Assembly (NCBI RefSeq): GCF_025847235.1
Contig: NZ_JAOZEW010000019.1
Span: 1 to 64,000 of the forward strand
Direction of reading: 5' to 3'
DNA from: Flavobacterium shii
Lineage (GTDB): Bacteria; Bacteroidota; Bacteroidia; Flavobacteriales; Flavobacteriaceae
Length of the DNA: 64,000 nucleotides
Made by a program: the position numbers and the translations under genes. Below the pieces are notes generated by a model. It was not told where the DNA came from. It made no database searches and worked only from the letters and a program-made list of their open reading frames with translations. Shown here one piece after another: positions 1-9,203 of this stretch (positions within the stretch are counted from its first letter, which is position 1; each line of letters opens with the position of its first letter).

Positions 1-32
1 CTTACGCAAAGTTCGCAAAGCTTTATAAAAAA

Positions 33-94
33 AGCCACAAATTATAATGACTCGTACAGATTTTAAATCCATTTAATCATTATAATCTGTGGCT
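33..94. repeat. Palindromic intergenic repeat
   Basis: Two 18-base arms (33-50 and 77-94) match as an inverted repeat at 17 of 18 positions around a 26-base spacer. The outer part of the arms reads AGCCACA/TGTGGCT. It lies just beyond the stop of the minus-strand GH13 gene, so it could end its transcription, but there is no clear T-tract. The preceding bases (1-25) carry a doubled GCAAAG word that resembles the hairpin at 26990-27028. No gene is visible in 1-134. Confidence 0.55.
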
Positions 95-134
95 AAATAT
101 ATTTCTAGCTACAAATAATGTAAAGCTTAGCTTT

Positions 135-1997
135 TTATTCTAGTTCTAATACTATTGCAGATTTTGGTTCTAAAGTAATTTCAGATGTTAAATCGAATGT
201 TTTTCCTGTAAGGATGTCTTTGCCTGATTTAAAGTTTTTGATGTTTTCTTTAAAACGATTTGTTTTAAGCGATTGCTCTTTTGCATTATTATTAAAAACT
301 ACCATCACTGTTTTTGCATCTGTATATCTAAAATAAACATAGGTGTTGTTTTCGGGAATATAATGTGTCATTTTCCCGAAATGAACTGCTTCATTTGATT
401 TTCTCCATTTGAATAATTTTGAAGTAAAATCGAAATATTTAGCTTGTTCAGTAGTTCTTCCTGCTGCGGTAAAAGCATTGTTTTTATCGCCATTCCATCC
501 GCCAGGGAAATCTTGTCGAATATCGGCATCGCCTTTACCTTTATCGCCACCCATTCCGATTTCTGAGCCATAATACAATTGTGGGATTCCACGAACGGTT
601 GCCATTAAAGTCATTGCCAATTTGTATTTAGCGAAATCGTATTTATAAACATCATTGATTCTGTTTGTGTCGTGATTTTCGGCAAAGACCAAAATATTGT
701 CTGGGTTCGGGTATAAATAATCTAAAGCAAAATTATTGTAGAATTTAATCATACCATTGTCCCAAGTTGCTTCACTTTCGTTAAAAGCAGACCCAATTTG
801 ATTATGTAATGTAAAATCCATTACACTTGGCAAATTCGAATTGTAGTTTTCGATTGCGCCTATTTTACTGTCTTTTTGCCAGAATGCTAAATTAGCCTGA
901 TTGTGCATCCAGATTTCTCCAACTATATTAAAGTTTGGATATTCATTGGTAATCGCTTTTGCCCAATTTGCCATTGCAGCAGGGTCTGAATAGTTGTAAG
1001 TGTCTACTCTAAATCCGTCAAGATCTGCATATTCAATCCACCAAATTGCGTTTTGAGTTAGGTATTTTGCTACTAAAGGATTTCTTAGGTTTAAATCTGG
1101 CATTGAAGGTACAAACCAACCATCAATACAAACTTCCTGATCTAATTTTGAAGCGTGAATATCTGTAATTACTTCGCGACGGTGGTGTGTTTGTGTGAAG
1201 GTTTCAAACTGATTAAACCAAGTTTTTGTTGGCATATCTTTTATCATCCAATGTGTGATTCCCCAGTGATTGGTTACATAATCCATAACCAGTTTCATGT
1301 CTTTTTTATGCATTTCGGCAGCCAAGCGCACGTAATCTTCGTTTGTTCCGTAACGAGGATCTATTTTATACACATCCGATTGGGCGTAGCCGTGATACGA
1401 ATGTTGTTTGTCATTGTCTTCGTTTAAAGGCGTATTCCAAATAGTTGTTGCGCCTAGAGATGAAATATAATCTAAGTTTTTGATGATTCCTTCGATATCA
1501 CCGCCATGACGTCCGCTTGGATCTTGACGGTTTCCTTTTTCTGTTGAAGAAGCATCGCTATCGTTTTTAGGATTACCATTTGCAAAACGATCTGGCATGA
1601 TTAAATACATCACATCGGAGGCATCAAAACTTTTGCGTTGAGCAGAATTTTCTCTTCTTTTTTTTAAAGAGTATTTTTGTGTAAATGCAACTTTGTTTTT
1701 GTTTTTAAATGAAAAAACTAACTCAGATGCAGGAATGTCTTTAGTGTCAATTGTTACGAAAATGTAGTTAGGATTTTCGGTTTTTTTAATGTCTTTAATA
1801 GTTATATTATTAGAAACAGTAGGTTCGTATTGGGAAATGTTTTTCCCGTAGAACATAATCTGTAGTTCTGGATTGTTCATGCCAGCATACCAAAAAGGTG
1901 GCTCTGTTTTTTGTACTTGCGCTTTCGCGGAAGCAGAAAACAATAAAACTAATAGGATTATTTTATAGATTGAATGGTTGAGTGTTGTTGCATTCAT
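135..1997 (-). CDS. Periplasmic GH13 alpha-amylase / neopullulanase-like enzyme (SusA-like)
   Basis: This 620-residue glycoside hydrolase family 13 enzyme probably cleaves imported malto-oligosaccharides in the periplasm. A signal peptide ends near residue 26 (SASAKAQ). Residues of about 30-125 form an N-terminal beta-domain of the cyclomaltodextrinase/neopullulanase kind, and the catalytic barrel starts near 128. The four GH13 regions are present: DYVTNH near 240, GFRVD near 328 (nucleophile Asp), GEIW near 360 (acid/base Glu) and ENHD near 440. It is the last gene of the minus-strand starch block. A good terminator lies between it and the GH97 gene, so it may be transcribed partly on its own. 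Neopullulanase, cyclomaltodextrinase and alpha-amylase cannot be told apart here. Confidence 0.93.
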   Translation of the reverse strand: MNATTLNHSIYKIILLVLLFSASAKAQVQKTEPPFWYAGMNNPELQIMFYGKNISQYEPTVSNNITIKDIKKTENPNYIFVTIDTKDIPASELVFSFKNKNKVAFTQKYSLKKRRENSAQRKSFDASDVMYLIMPDRFANGNPKNDSDASSTEKGNRQDPSGRHGGDIEGIIKNLDYISSLGATTIWNTPLNEDNDKQHSYHGYAQSDVYKIDPRYGTNEDYVRLAAEMHKKDMKLVMDYVTNHWGITHWMIKDMPTKTWFNQFETFTQTHHRREVITDIHASKLDQEVCIDGWFVPSMPDLNLRNPLVAKYLTQNAIWWIEYADLDGFRVDTYNYSDPAAMANWAKAITNEYPNFNIVGEIWMHNQANLAFWQKDSKIGAIENYNSNLPSVMDFTLHNQIGSAFNESEATWDNGMIKFYNNFALDYLYPNPDNILVFAENHDTNRINDVYKYDFAKYKLAMTLMATVRGIPQLYYGSEIGMGGDKGKGDADIRQDFPGGWNGDKNNAFTAAGRTTEQAKYFDFTSKLFKWRKSNEAVHFGKMTHYIPENNTYVYFRYTDAKTVMVVFNNNAKEQSLKTNRFKENIKNFKSGKDILTGKTFDLTSEITLEPKSAIVLELE

Positions 1998-2045
1998 AAT
2001 TTTAAATGTAATTATTCTCGATGTGACAAAAGAGAGTTATGAAAA

Positions 2046-2080
2046 AAAGACAAGTAATTCTGAGGGAATCACTTGTCTTT
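2046..2080 (-). terminator. Rho-independent terminator after the GH97 gene
   Basis: Arms AAAGACAAGT (2046-2055) and ACTTGTCTTT (2071-2080) form a perfect 10-bp stem. Read on the minus strand, the stem is followed by a run of T bases at 2042-2048. It lies a few bases after the GH97 stop and before the GH13 start. Confidence 0.75.
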
Positions 2081-2086
2081 AAAAAA

Positions 2087-4201
2087 TTATTTAGTTTCGA
2101 TTATACTAATTGCATAACCACCACCTGGAACAGATAACTGTGATAATTTAGATTTATTTGTTACTACTATTTTCTTGATAGTGTAAGCTTGTGGGTTTGT
2201 TTTGTAGTGTGCATCTTTTGCATCAGCATAAATTGTTGCTGTGTATTTTTTTCCTTTTTCAAGGAAATCAAAGTTGATGTTTGATGTACGACTAACATCT
2301 CCGTTTACATTACCTACAAACCAGTTGTTAGTGCCTTTTGCTTTACGAGCTACAGTAATATAATCACCTGGTTCTGCTTCAATATATTTACTTTCATCCC
2401 AATCGATAGCAACATCTTTGATGAATTGGAAAGCATCTGCAAATTTGTTATAGTGCTCAGGAAGATCGGCTGCCATTTGTAATGGGCTGTACATAGTAAC
2501 GTATAATGCTAATTGATTAGCAATTGTACTGTTTACATGTGACTTGTTATCTGGATTAAGTTTGCTAATATCCATTTCGAAAATACCAGGGGTATAATCC
2601 ATTGGTCCACCAATTAATCTTGTAAATGGTAAGATTGTTACGTGATTTGCTTTAGAACCACCAAATGCTTGGTATTCTGTTCCTCTTGCAGATTCGTTAC
2701 CGATTAAGTTAGGATATGTTCTGCTAATACCTGTTGGGCGTACTGCTTCGTGCGCATTAACCATAATTTTATATTCAGCAGCTTTCTCTAAAGCATATTG
2801 ATAATGGTTTACAATCCATTGGTCATAATGGTTTTCTCCTCTAGGCAAGATGTCACCTACATAACCACTTTTTACAGCATCGTATCCATTGTCTTTCATG
2901 AATTGGTATGCTTTATCCATATGGCGTTCGTAGTTACGAACTGAACCTGAAGTTTCGTGGTGCATGATGATTTTTACACCTTTAGATTTTGCGTAAGCGT
3001 GCAATCCTTTTACATCAAAATCTGGGTAAGGAGTTACGAAATCAAAAACGTAATCTTTTGAATGTCCGAACCAGTCTTCCCAGCCTTCATTCCAACCTTC
3101 TACAAGTACGGCATCAAAACCATTTTGAGCAGCAAAGTCTATGTATTTTTTTACGTTAGCATTAGTTGCTCCGTGTGTTCCGTTTGGTTTTGCTTTAGCG
3201 TAATCAGATACTCCAAGTTGTACTGTTGGGAAATCGTTAGTGTATGACCAAGAGCTTTTTCCTGTAATCATTTCCCACCAAACACCTACATACTTAACTG
3301 GTTTTATCCAAGATGTATCTTCAATTTTACAAGGGTCGTTTAGGTTTAATGTCATTTTTGAATTAAGAATTTCTCTTGCATCATCGCTAACAATAATTGT
3401 TCTCCAAGGAGAGTGACTTGGTGCTTGCATGTATCCTTTATCACCTTTTGCATCTGGAGTTAACCAAGATTCAAAAACCATGTTTTTATCATCAAGGTTT
3501 AAGTGCATACATGAATAATTGATTAATGCAGCTTCGTGAAGATTGATATATACACCTTCGGCAGTTTTTAGCATAAGCGAAGTCTGAACTCCTGTAGGAG
3601 AAAAAGACTTTTGAGATACGTTTGCAGTATATGCTTTTTCTGATAATCCGCGAATTTCAGATAGTTTCGATTTTGTATAATCGTATTCTTGTGTATCGTA
3701 ATCACCAGGAATCCAAAATGCAGTATGGTCGCCCGTCATTGCAAATTGCGTTCTTTCTTCTTTGATTACAAAATACGTAAGGTTTTTTTGAGTAGGGAAT
3801 TCATAACGGAATCCAAGTCCATCATCAAACAAACGAAAACGGATTAACAATTGTCTGTCTGTTCCTTTTTGGTTTAAGGTTACTGCAAGTTCATTGTAAT
3901 GATTGCGTATAGAAGCTACTTCTCCCCAAACTGGTTTCCAGTTTTCGTCAAAAGTTGTAGTTTTTGTATCAATAACCGTAAAGTCATTTAGTAACGATTT
4001 TTTATCGTTTTTAAGCTCAAGTCCCAACTTACTAGATTTTACAACCTCTTTGTTTTTGTATTTAAGATTGTAAGTTGGAGTTCCATCGCTTTGTAGCGAA
4101 AACTCCATGACAAATTTTCCTTCTGGCGATTTTAGTTGTTGTGCTTTTGTAATGTTACAAAATGCAACCAGAATGAAGGCTGTGAAAATGAAATTCTTCA
4201 T
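2087..4201 (-). CDS. susB: GH97 alpha-glucosidase (SusB-like)
   Basis: This 704-residue secreted enzyme matches the length of family 97. It removes glucose from alpha-glucans in the periplasm and is the counterpart of Bacteroides SusB. A signal peptide ends near residue 20 (NITKAQ). The N-terminal beta-sandwich is followed by a barrel with the acidic segments VEGWNEGWEDW near 370, HHETSG near 415, HEAVRPTG near 486 and GNESARGTE near 505. These correspond to the Glu-rich catalytic and calcium-binding region of inverting GH97 enzymes, which is inference from family knowledge. It lies 46 bases downstream of the GH65 gene with no hairpin between them, so the two are probably co-transcribed. Confidence 0.93.
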   Translation of the reverse strand: MKNFIFTAFILVAFCNITKAQQLKSPEGKFVMEFSLQSDGTPTYNLKYKNKEVVKSSKLGLELKNDKKSLLNDFTVIDTKTTTFDENWKPVWGEVASIRNHYNELAVTLNQKGTDRQLLIRFRLFDDGLGFRYEFPTQKNLTYFVIKEERTQFAMTGDHTAFWIPGDYDTQEYDYTKSKLSEIRGLSEKAYTANVSQKSFSPTGVQTSLMLKTAEGVYINLHEAALINYSCMHLNLDDKNMVFESWLTPDAKGDKGYMQAPSHSPWRTIIVSDDAREILNSKMTLNLNDPCKIEDTSWIKPVKYVGVWWEMITGKSSWSYTNDFPTVQLGVSDYAKAKPNGTHGATNANVKKYIDFAAQNGFDAVLVEGWNEGWEDWFGHSKDYVFDFVTPYPDFDVKGLHAYAKSKGVKIIMHHETSGSVRNYERHMDKAYQFMKDNGYDAVKSGYVGDILPRGENHYDQWIVNHYQYALEKAAEYKIMVNAHEAVRPTGISRTYPNLIGNESARGTEYQAFGGSKANHVTILPFTRLIGGPMDYTPGIFEMDISKLNPDNKSHVNSTIANQLALYVTMYSPLQMAADLPEHYNKFADAFQFIKDVAIDWDESKYIEAEPGDYITVARKAKGTNNWFVGNVNGDVSRTSNINFDFLEKGKKYTATIYADAKDAHYKTNPQAYTIKKIVVTNKSKLSQLSVPGGGYAISIIETK

Positions 4202-4247
4202 GTTGTTTAATTAAAAAATGTTATAAAAATATATTAGGAACTACTAT

Positions 4248-6548
4248 TTATGCCAAAGCATATTTAGTAGCAACTACGGTTTGGCCATTAACGATAATGG
4301 CTAAGTCGGCATCTCCATCTACAGAAAACGTAGTTTCGTCATGGTTTATTGATACTTTTAGAATTTGATTTCTAAAATTGATTTTAAATGAATATCCAGT
4401 CCATTCTTTCGGAATTTTTGGAGAGAAATGTAAGGTGTCATCTTTTACACGCATTCCTCCAAAACCTTCTACAATACTCATCCAGGTTCCTGCCATAGAT
4501 GTAATATGACAACCTTCTTCCACTTCTTTATTGTAATCGTCTAAGTCTAAACGAGAAGTTCTTAGGTAGAATGTATATGCCATATCCATTTTGTCCAGAG
4601 CTGCTGCCTGAATGGAGTGTACGCAAGGTGAAAGTGAACTTTCGTGTACGGTAAAAGATTCATAAAACTCAAAATTACGCAATAGTTCATCTTTTGAAAA
4701 GTGCTCTTCAAAAAAGTAAAAACATTGCAATACATCGGCTTGCTTAATATATGGCGAACGTAATACGCGATCCCAAGACCATTTTTGGTTTATTGGACGT
4801 TGCGAACGGTCTAAATCTTTTACAGGAACTAAATCTTTATCTAAAAATCCGTCTTGTTGTAAGTAAACATTATGTTCTTCTGAAAATGGGAAGTACATAT
4901 TATTAGCTACTTTTTTCCATTCCTGAATTTCGTTTTCAGTAAGTTGTACTTTCTCGATAATTCTTTTGTGGTCAGCAGGATATTCGGCTGTGACTTTTGT
5001 AATTTGTTCTTCGGCATAATCTATACACCATTTAGCAACATAATTGGTATAGAAATTATTGTTGATGTTGTTTTCGTATTCGTTAGGACCTGTAACTCCT
5101 AAAATCACATATTGATTTTTGGCTGTAGAGAATGAAGCTCTTTGGTGCCAAAAACGGGCAATACCAATTAATACTTCTAATCCTTTTTCTGGAATATAAG
5201 AGTAATCTCCTGTGTAACGGTTATAGTTGAAAATGGCAAAAGCTATCGCACCGTTTCTGTGGATTTCTTCATGCGTGATTTCCCATTCGTTATGGCATTC
5301 TTCACCATTCATGGTTACCATTGGGTATAAAGCAGCTCCATCTTTGAAACCCAAATTATCTTTGGCATTTTCAATAGCTTTATCCAACTGGTTGTAACGA
5401 TAAGTTAATAAATTTCGGGCAACTTGTTGGTCTTTGGTAGCCATGTAAAACGGAATACAATAGGCTTCGGTATCCCAATAGGTAGATCCGCCGTATTTTT
5501 CTCCAGTAAAACCTTTTGGTCCAATATTTAATCGGTTGTCCTTTCCTGAATAGGTTTGGTTTAACTGAAAGATATTGAAACGAATTCCTTGTTGTGCTTT
5601 TACATCTCCATCGATGGTAATGTCTGACATTTCCCAAATTTTTGCCCAAGCTTCGATTTGCTCTTGCAATAATTGGTCATATCCTTTGCTTAATGCTTCT
5701 TTAATTGCTTTTTCGGCTGCAGCAAGTGTGTTGGTGTGGTTTAATGAAACCGTATAACCACCAATTTTTTGTATAGATGAGGTTTGTCCTTTTGCAATGA
5801 TTACACCATAAGTATATTCTACTTTATCTGATGAAGAATCTATTGTAGAAGGCGAAATGTTTATATTTTCGTTATTAGCAAAAATACTATTGTGCATAAA
5901 AGTCGTAACCTTAAAGTGCGTTTTGTAAGTTTGAGCTGTTACATAAGCTTCGTTTGTTCCTTTTTTTACTTCAAGTGGTTCCCAGAATTTTTCTTCCCAG
6001 TTGGCATCTTCATTGGTAACACCAGCATCCAAATAAGGTTTATAAAGAATTTTTGCATCTTTGTTTAATGGGGTAATTTCGTATTTGATAATACCAACTT
6101 CATCCAGGTTTAAAGAAAGAAAACGACGTACGTTAACAGCAATTTCAGTTCCGTTTTTTAATGTTGCTTCAAATGAACGATTGTACCAACCTTCTTTCAT
6201 GTTTAATTCTCTGCGAAAGTTTTTTACTTCAGTACAAGAATTTAAATCGAAAGCTTCTTCGTTAATTTCAATATTGATACCAATCCAGTTTGGAGCATTA
6301 AGTACTTTGGCAAAATATTTTGGGTATCCGTTTTTCCACCATCCTACTTTGGTTTTGTCTGGATAATAGATTCCGGCAATATAACTTCCCTGGAAAGTTT
6401 CTCCGGAGTATTTTTCTTCAAAATTGGCGCGTTGTCCCATAGCACCGTTTCCGATACTAAAAAGACTTTCAGATGATTTAACTCTTTCGACATCAAAGCC
6501 TTCTTCTATTATTGACCAATTGTCTGGTTTTATATAATCTTGATTCAT
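4248..6548 (-). CDS. GH65 phosphorylase, probably maltose phosphorylase
   Basis: This cytoplasmic enzyme of about 766 residues very probably splits maltose with phosphate to glucose and beta-glucose-1-phosphate. It carries the family 65 core ECHNEWEITHEEIHRN near residue 420-435, which contains the general acid Glu, and the phosphate-binding HESSLS loop near 638. It has no signal peptide. I chose the ATG at 6548 because the longer frame starts at a TTG (6575) and adds nine unsupported residues, while AAGAAG precedes the ATG. The adjacent beta-phosphoglucomutase gene supports a beta-glucose-1-phosphate product. Trehalose or kojibiose phosphorylase are alternatives, but the starch context favours maltose. 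Confidence 0.9.
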   Translation of the reverse strand: MNQDYIKPDNWSIIEEGFDVERVKSSESLFSIGNGAMGQRANFEEKYSGETFQGSYIAGIYYPDKTKVGWWKNGYPKYFAKVLNAPNWIGINIEINEEAFDLNSCTEVKNFRRELNMKEGWYNRSFEATLKNGTEIAVNVRRFLSLNLDEVGIIKYEITPLNKDAKILYKPYLDAGVTNEDANWEEKFWEPLEVKKGTNEAYVTAQTYKTHFKVTTFMHNSIFANNENINISPSTIDSSSDKVEYTYGVIIAKGQTSSIQKIGGYTVSLNHTNTLAAAEKAIKEALSKGYDQLLQEQIEAWAKIWEMSDITIDGDVKAQQGIRFNIFQLNQTYSGKDNRLNIGPKGFTGEKYGGSTYWDTEAYCIPFYMATKDQQVARNLLTYRYNQLDKAIENAKDNLGFKDGAALYPMVTMNGEECHNEWEITHEEIHRNGAIAFAIFNYNRYTGDYSYIPEKGLEVLIGIARFWHQRASFSTAKNQYVILGVTGPNEYENNINNNFYTNYVAKWCIDYAEEQITKVTAEYPADHKRIIEKVQLTENEIQEWKKVANNMYFPFSEEHNVYLQQDGFLDKDLVPVKDLDRSQRPINQKWSWDRVLRSPYIKQADVLQCFYFFEEHFSKDELLRNFEFYESFTVHESSLSPCVHSIQAAALDKMDMAYTFYLRTSRLDLDDYNKEVEEGCHITSMAGTWMSIVEGFGGMRVKDDTLHFSPKIPKEWTGYSFKINFRNQILKVSINHDETTFSVDGDADLAIIVNGQTVVATKYALA

Positions 6549-6758
6549 TTCTTCTTTAATTAGATAATTAGGCAATTAAGGGTAATTAGATAATGTGTCA
6601 ATCAGATAATTTGATATCTGATAATTATTGTTTGACGTTTCTAATTTGATTTTATCTTTAATTGCTGATTGTTTTACTGTTTTGTTGATTAGATGATTTG
6701 TAATGATTTTTTAATTAGATGATATTGATTTTAAGAATTATCTAATTATCAAATTTTC
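6549..6758. repeat. AT-rich spacer with repeated TTAGATAATT words
   Basis: The gap between the pgmB and GH65 genes contains many direct and inverted copies of TTAGATAATT, TCAGATAATT and TTAGATGATT. It includes the palindrome ATCAGATA-6-TATCTGAT near 6596-6620 and an inverted AATTATCTAA near 6735. No coding frame is visible. It may be a degenerate Flavobacterium intergenic repeat or a processing/attenuation site between two operon genes. Confidence 0.4.
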
Positions 6759-7415
6759 TCATTGACTAATTAAGTCGTTAATAAAGCTTTCGTCTATTAA
6801 GGTAAAATCCTCAAAGATGTATTTTGCTTCATGCAAGACCGTTTTAGAACCAATCCCAACACTTGTCATCTTTCCGATATTGGCTGCTTGAACTCCTGCA
6901 ACTGAATCTTCAAAAACGATAGCGTCTTCTGGGTTTATGTTTAATAATCGAGCTGCCTTTAAGAAAACTTCTGGATCTGGTTTGGCATTTGTAACGTCAT
7001 TACCGTCTACAATAACATCAAAATAGGATATGATTCCTGTTTTTTCTAGAATCGGACGGGCATTTTTACTAGCTGAACCTAATGCAATAGCTTGATTTTT
7101 TTCTTTTAAAAATTGTAGAATAGTTAAGACTCCAGGAAGGATTTCGCTTTGATCCATATCTACTAAATAAGTAAGATAGTCTTCATTTTTTTGGATGAGC
7201 CATTTATCTTTATCTTCTTGTGAAGCTTGAATGTTTCCTAATTCCAGAATAATATCTAGAGAACGTACACGACTCACTCCTTTTAAGAGTTCGTTGTGTT
7301 CGTGTGTAAAGTCAATGTTTAATGCATTTGCAATTTTTTGCCACGCTAAATAATGATATTTAGCCGTGTCAACAATTACGCCGTCTAGGTCGAATATAAA
7401 CGCTTTTGTATTCAT
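6759..7415 (-). CDS. pgmB: Beta-phosphoglucomutase (HAD superfamily)
   Basis: This 218-residue cytoplasmic enzyme converts beta-glucose-1-phosphate to glucose-6-phosphate. The HAD motif I FDLDGVIVDT gives the phosphoryl-accepting Asp9 and the acid/base Asp11, the pair typical of beta-PGM. Motif II is GSASKN, and motif IV is VFEDSVAGVQAA with the magnesium-binding Glu-Asp pair. The length matches the family. Its position between the GH65 phosphorylase and the sugar porter completes a phosphorolytic maltose route. Confidence 0.94.
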   Translation of the reverse strand: MNTKAFIFDLDGVIVDTAKYHYLAWQKIANALNIDFTHEHNELLKGVSRVRSLDIILELGNIQASQEDKDKWLIQKNEDYLTYLVDMDQSEILPGVLTILQFLKEKNQAIALGSASKNARPILEKTGIISYFDVIVDGNDVTNAKPDPEVFLKAARLLNINPEDAIVFEDSVAGVQAANIGKMTSVGIGSKTVLHEAKYIFEDFTLIDESFINDLISQ

Positions 7416-7521
7416 TTAATAATATGCTTATTTTGTATTTCTTTCGAAAAAGTATTTAAATTTTGATTGTCAGGAAATCACTTCTATTTCATCAGAAGGA
7501 GAAAGTTCTTAGATGAGATTT

Positions 7522-8871
7522 TTAGATTTTAACGTCATCTACATCTTTTACTTTGTACACTAAAACTGCGGCTATCAAAAAGCTGACTCCACTCGTGATT
7601 AAGGCGTACATAGCATCACCGTTATAAAGATATTTTACGATTGGTCCTCCGATTATTGCGTTTATTATTTGTGGAATTACAATAAAGAAGTTGAATATCC
7701 CCATGTAAACTCCCATTTTTTTAGGCGCAATAGATCCAGCCAGAATAGCGTATGGCATTGCCAGAATACTAGCCCAAGCCACACCAATTAATACCATCGA
7801 GAGGATAACCCAGTTTTCATCGGGCATGAAATAAATAGAGATTAAACCTATTCCGCCAATCACTAATGAAAGGGCGTGAGTAGATTTTCGTCCTATTTTT
7901 TTTGCAATCATCGGAAGAAAAAATAAGGCTATAATTGCCGAAACAAGATTGTAAACTCCAAAAAGAATTCCAACCCAATCCCCAGCATCTTGATAGGTTT
8001 GACTTGAATTGTCGTTTAATGGTAATCCGTAAATATGATGTGCAATTGCAGGGGTACTAAATACCCACATACCGAAAAGCCCGAACCAAGAGAAAAATTG
8101 CACCCAACTAAGTTGGCGCATAGTGGTTGGCATTTTTGCAAAGTCGGTAAAAATGTCTGTAAGTTTTGATTTTTCTTCAGAAGGAATATCAACTTCACTT
8201 TGAGGATCTTCAAAAAGTTCTAGTTCTTCGGGAGAATATTCTTTGGTTGTAAATAAAGTTACCAGAATAGATCCAATTAAAACAACAGCTCCCAAAACAA
8301 AGGAAAGTGTAAGATTTAAAGGGACACTACCAGGAACGGTACTGTTAGAAACCCCAAACCATTTGGTTAATACATACGGTAATGCCGAACCAATTACGGC
8401 TCCAAAACCAATAAGAGCTGTCTGGATACTAAATCCTGCTGTACGCTGATCTGTTCTTAAGTTGTCACCAACTAAAGCACGAAATGGCTCCATGGCAATA
8501 TTAAATGAAGCATCCATAATCATAAGCATTCCGGCTCCAACCCATAATGCAGGTAAAACAGAAATAAATATGTTTGCTTGTGGCATTAATATTAATCCAA
8601 CCGAAGCTAGAATAGCGCCTACTAGAAAAAATGGTTTTCTTCGACCAAATTTTCCCCAGGTTTTATCACTATAATGTCCAATGATAGGTTGAACAATTAA
8701 TCCCATTAAAGGAGCAATTATCCAAAACCATGAAAGTTCGTGTACGTCGGCACCAAAAATTTGAAGAATTCTACTGGCATTTGCATTTTGTAAAGCAAAC
8801 CCCATTTGTATTCCTAAGAAACCGAAACTCATGTTCCAGATTTCCCAAAAACTTAATTTACGCTTTTCCAT
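7522..8871 (-). CDS. MFS sugar transporter (SLC45-like), probable maltose porter
   Basis: This 449-residue, 12-helix inner-membrane carrier probably moves maltose or short maltodextrins from periplasm to cytoplasm by proton symport. The opening MSFGFLGIQMGFALQNANASRI and the GHYSDKTWGKFGRRKPF loop between helices 2 and 3 resemble the SLC45/sucrose-type MFS group common in Bacteroidota starch loci. A charged soluble loop near residues 210-240 splits the two six-helix halves. It is the first minus-strand gene after the LacI regulator. Substrate assignment rests on context. Confidence 0.85.
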   Translation of the reverse strand: MEKRKLSFWEIWNMSFGFLGIQMGFALQNANASRILQIFGADVHELSWFWIIAPLMGLIVQPIIGHYSDKTWGKFGRRKPFFLVGAILASVGLILMPQANIFISVLPALWVGAGMLMIMDASFNIAMEPFRALVGDNLRTDQRTAGFSIQTALIGFGAVIGSALPYVLTKWFGVSNSTVPGSVPLNLTLSFVLGAVVLIGSILVTLFTTKEYSPEELELFEDPQSEVDIPSEEKSKLTDIFTDFAKMPTTMRQLSWVQFFSWFGLFGMWVFSTPAIAHHIYGLPLNDNSSQTYQDAGDWVGILFGVYNLVSAIIALFFLPMIAKKIGRKSTHALSLVIGGIGLISIYFMPDENWVILSMVLIGVAWASILAMPYAILAGSIAPKKMGVYMGIFNFFIVIPQIINAIIGGPIVKYLYNGDAMYALITSGVSFLIAAVLVYKVKDVDDVKI

Positions 8872-8893
8872 TATCGTAATTTAATGAATGTAC

Positions 8894-8912
8894 GATAAGC
8901 GCTTTGCTTATC
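8894..8912. promoter_or_regulatory. Candidate operator in the sugar-porter leader
   Basis: A perfect 7-bp inverted repeat, GATAAGC and GCTTATC with a 5-base centre, sits 23 bases upstream of the porter ATG. The inner AAGCGCTT has a central CG, as LacI-family operators often do. It could be the site of the adjacent LacI-type protein. No copy was seen in front of susC, so this is a weak inference. Confidence 0.3.
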
Positions 8913-8995
8913 AAAACTTAACTTATTTTTCGAAGTAAAAGTAAAAGTTTTGAGCTGGCGTAAATTTATAAATTATTTTTCTAAAGAAACAAATA

Positions 8996-9025
8996 AAAAC
9001 ACATTAAAATTAATTAATGTGTTTT
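8996..9025 (-). terminator. Hairpin terminator downstream of lacI-type gene
   Basis: Arms AAAACACATTAA (8996-9007) and TTAATGTGTTTT (9014-9025) form a perfect 12-bp stem with a 6-base loop. Both strands leave into T-rich sequence, so it can act in either direction. On the minus strand it separates the LacI-type gene from the porter gene. Confidence 0.55.
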
Positions 9026-9071
9026 AGTGCCTAAATATATAAGAGTATTAATGTTATCTAACTCTTTGTCA

Positions 9072-9148
9072 AAGGGACGCAGATGACGCGGATTAAAAAC
9101 GGATTTTTAATAACAATAGAGAGAAAATCCATATTATCTGCGTTCTTT
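9072..9148. repeat. Large palindromic intergenic repeat
   Basis: Two 23-base arms (9072-9094 and 9126-9148) pair at 17 of 23 positions. All six mismatches are transitions, so an RNA copy would form G-U pairs and remain foldable. The arms contain ACGCAGAT and ATCTGCGT. It appears to be one of several dispersed hairpin repeats in this window. Confidence 0.5.
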
Positions 9149-9203
9149 TTATAGACAGTTTTTAAGTTAGGAACTCTTTTTTGGATGTTTTATAAAAGCT
9201 TTT

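Larger units (their letters stand above)
8872..9203. other. Regulatory spacer between MFS porter and LacI genes
   Basis: This 332-base stretch has no gene. From the porter start outward it holds a GATAAGC-5-GCTTATC palindrome (8894-8912), a 20-base word shared with the susC leader (8929-8948), a 12-bp stem-loop (8996-9025) and a larger palindromic repeat (9072-9148). Confidence 0.6.

Noticed and set aside
1155..1427. Plus-strand open frame of 90 residues inside the GH13 gene
   Set aside because: It is opposite a conserved enzyme gene, rich in Cys/His/Phe from antisense codon bias, and has no domain features.
6549..6575. Longer start of the GH65 gene
   Set aside because: The extra nine codons begin with TTG and have no family support; the ATG at 6548 is preferred.
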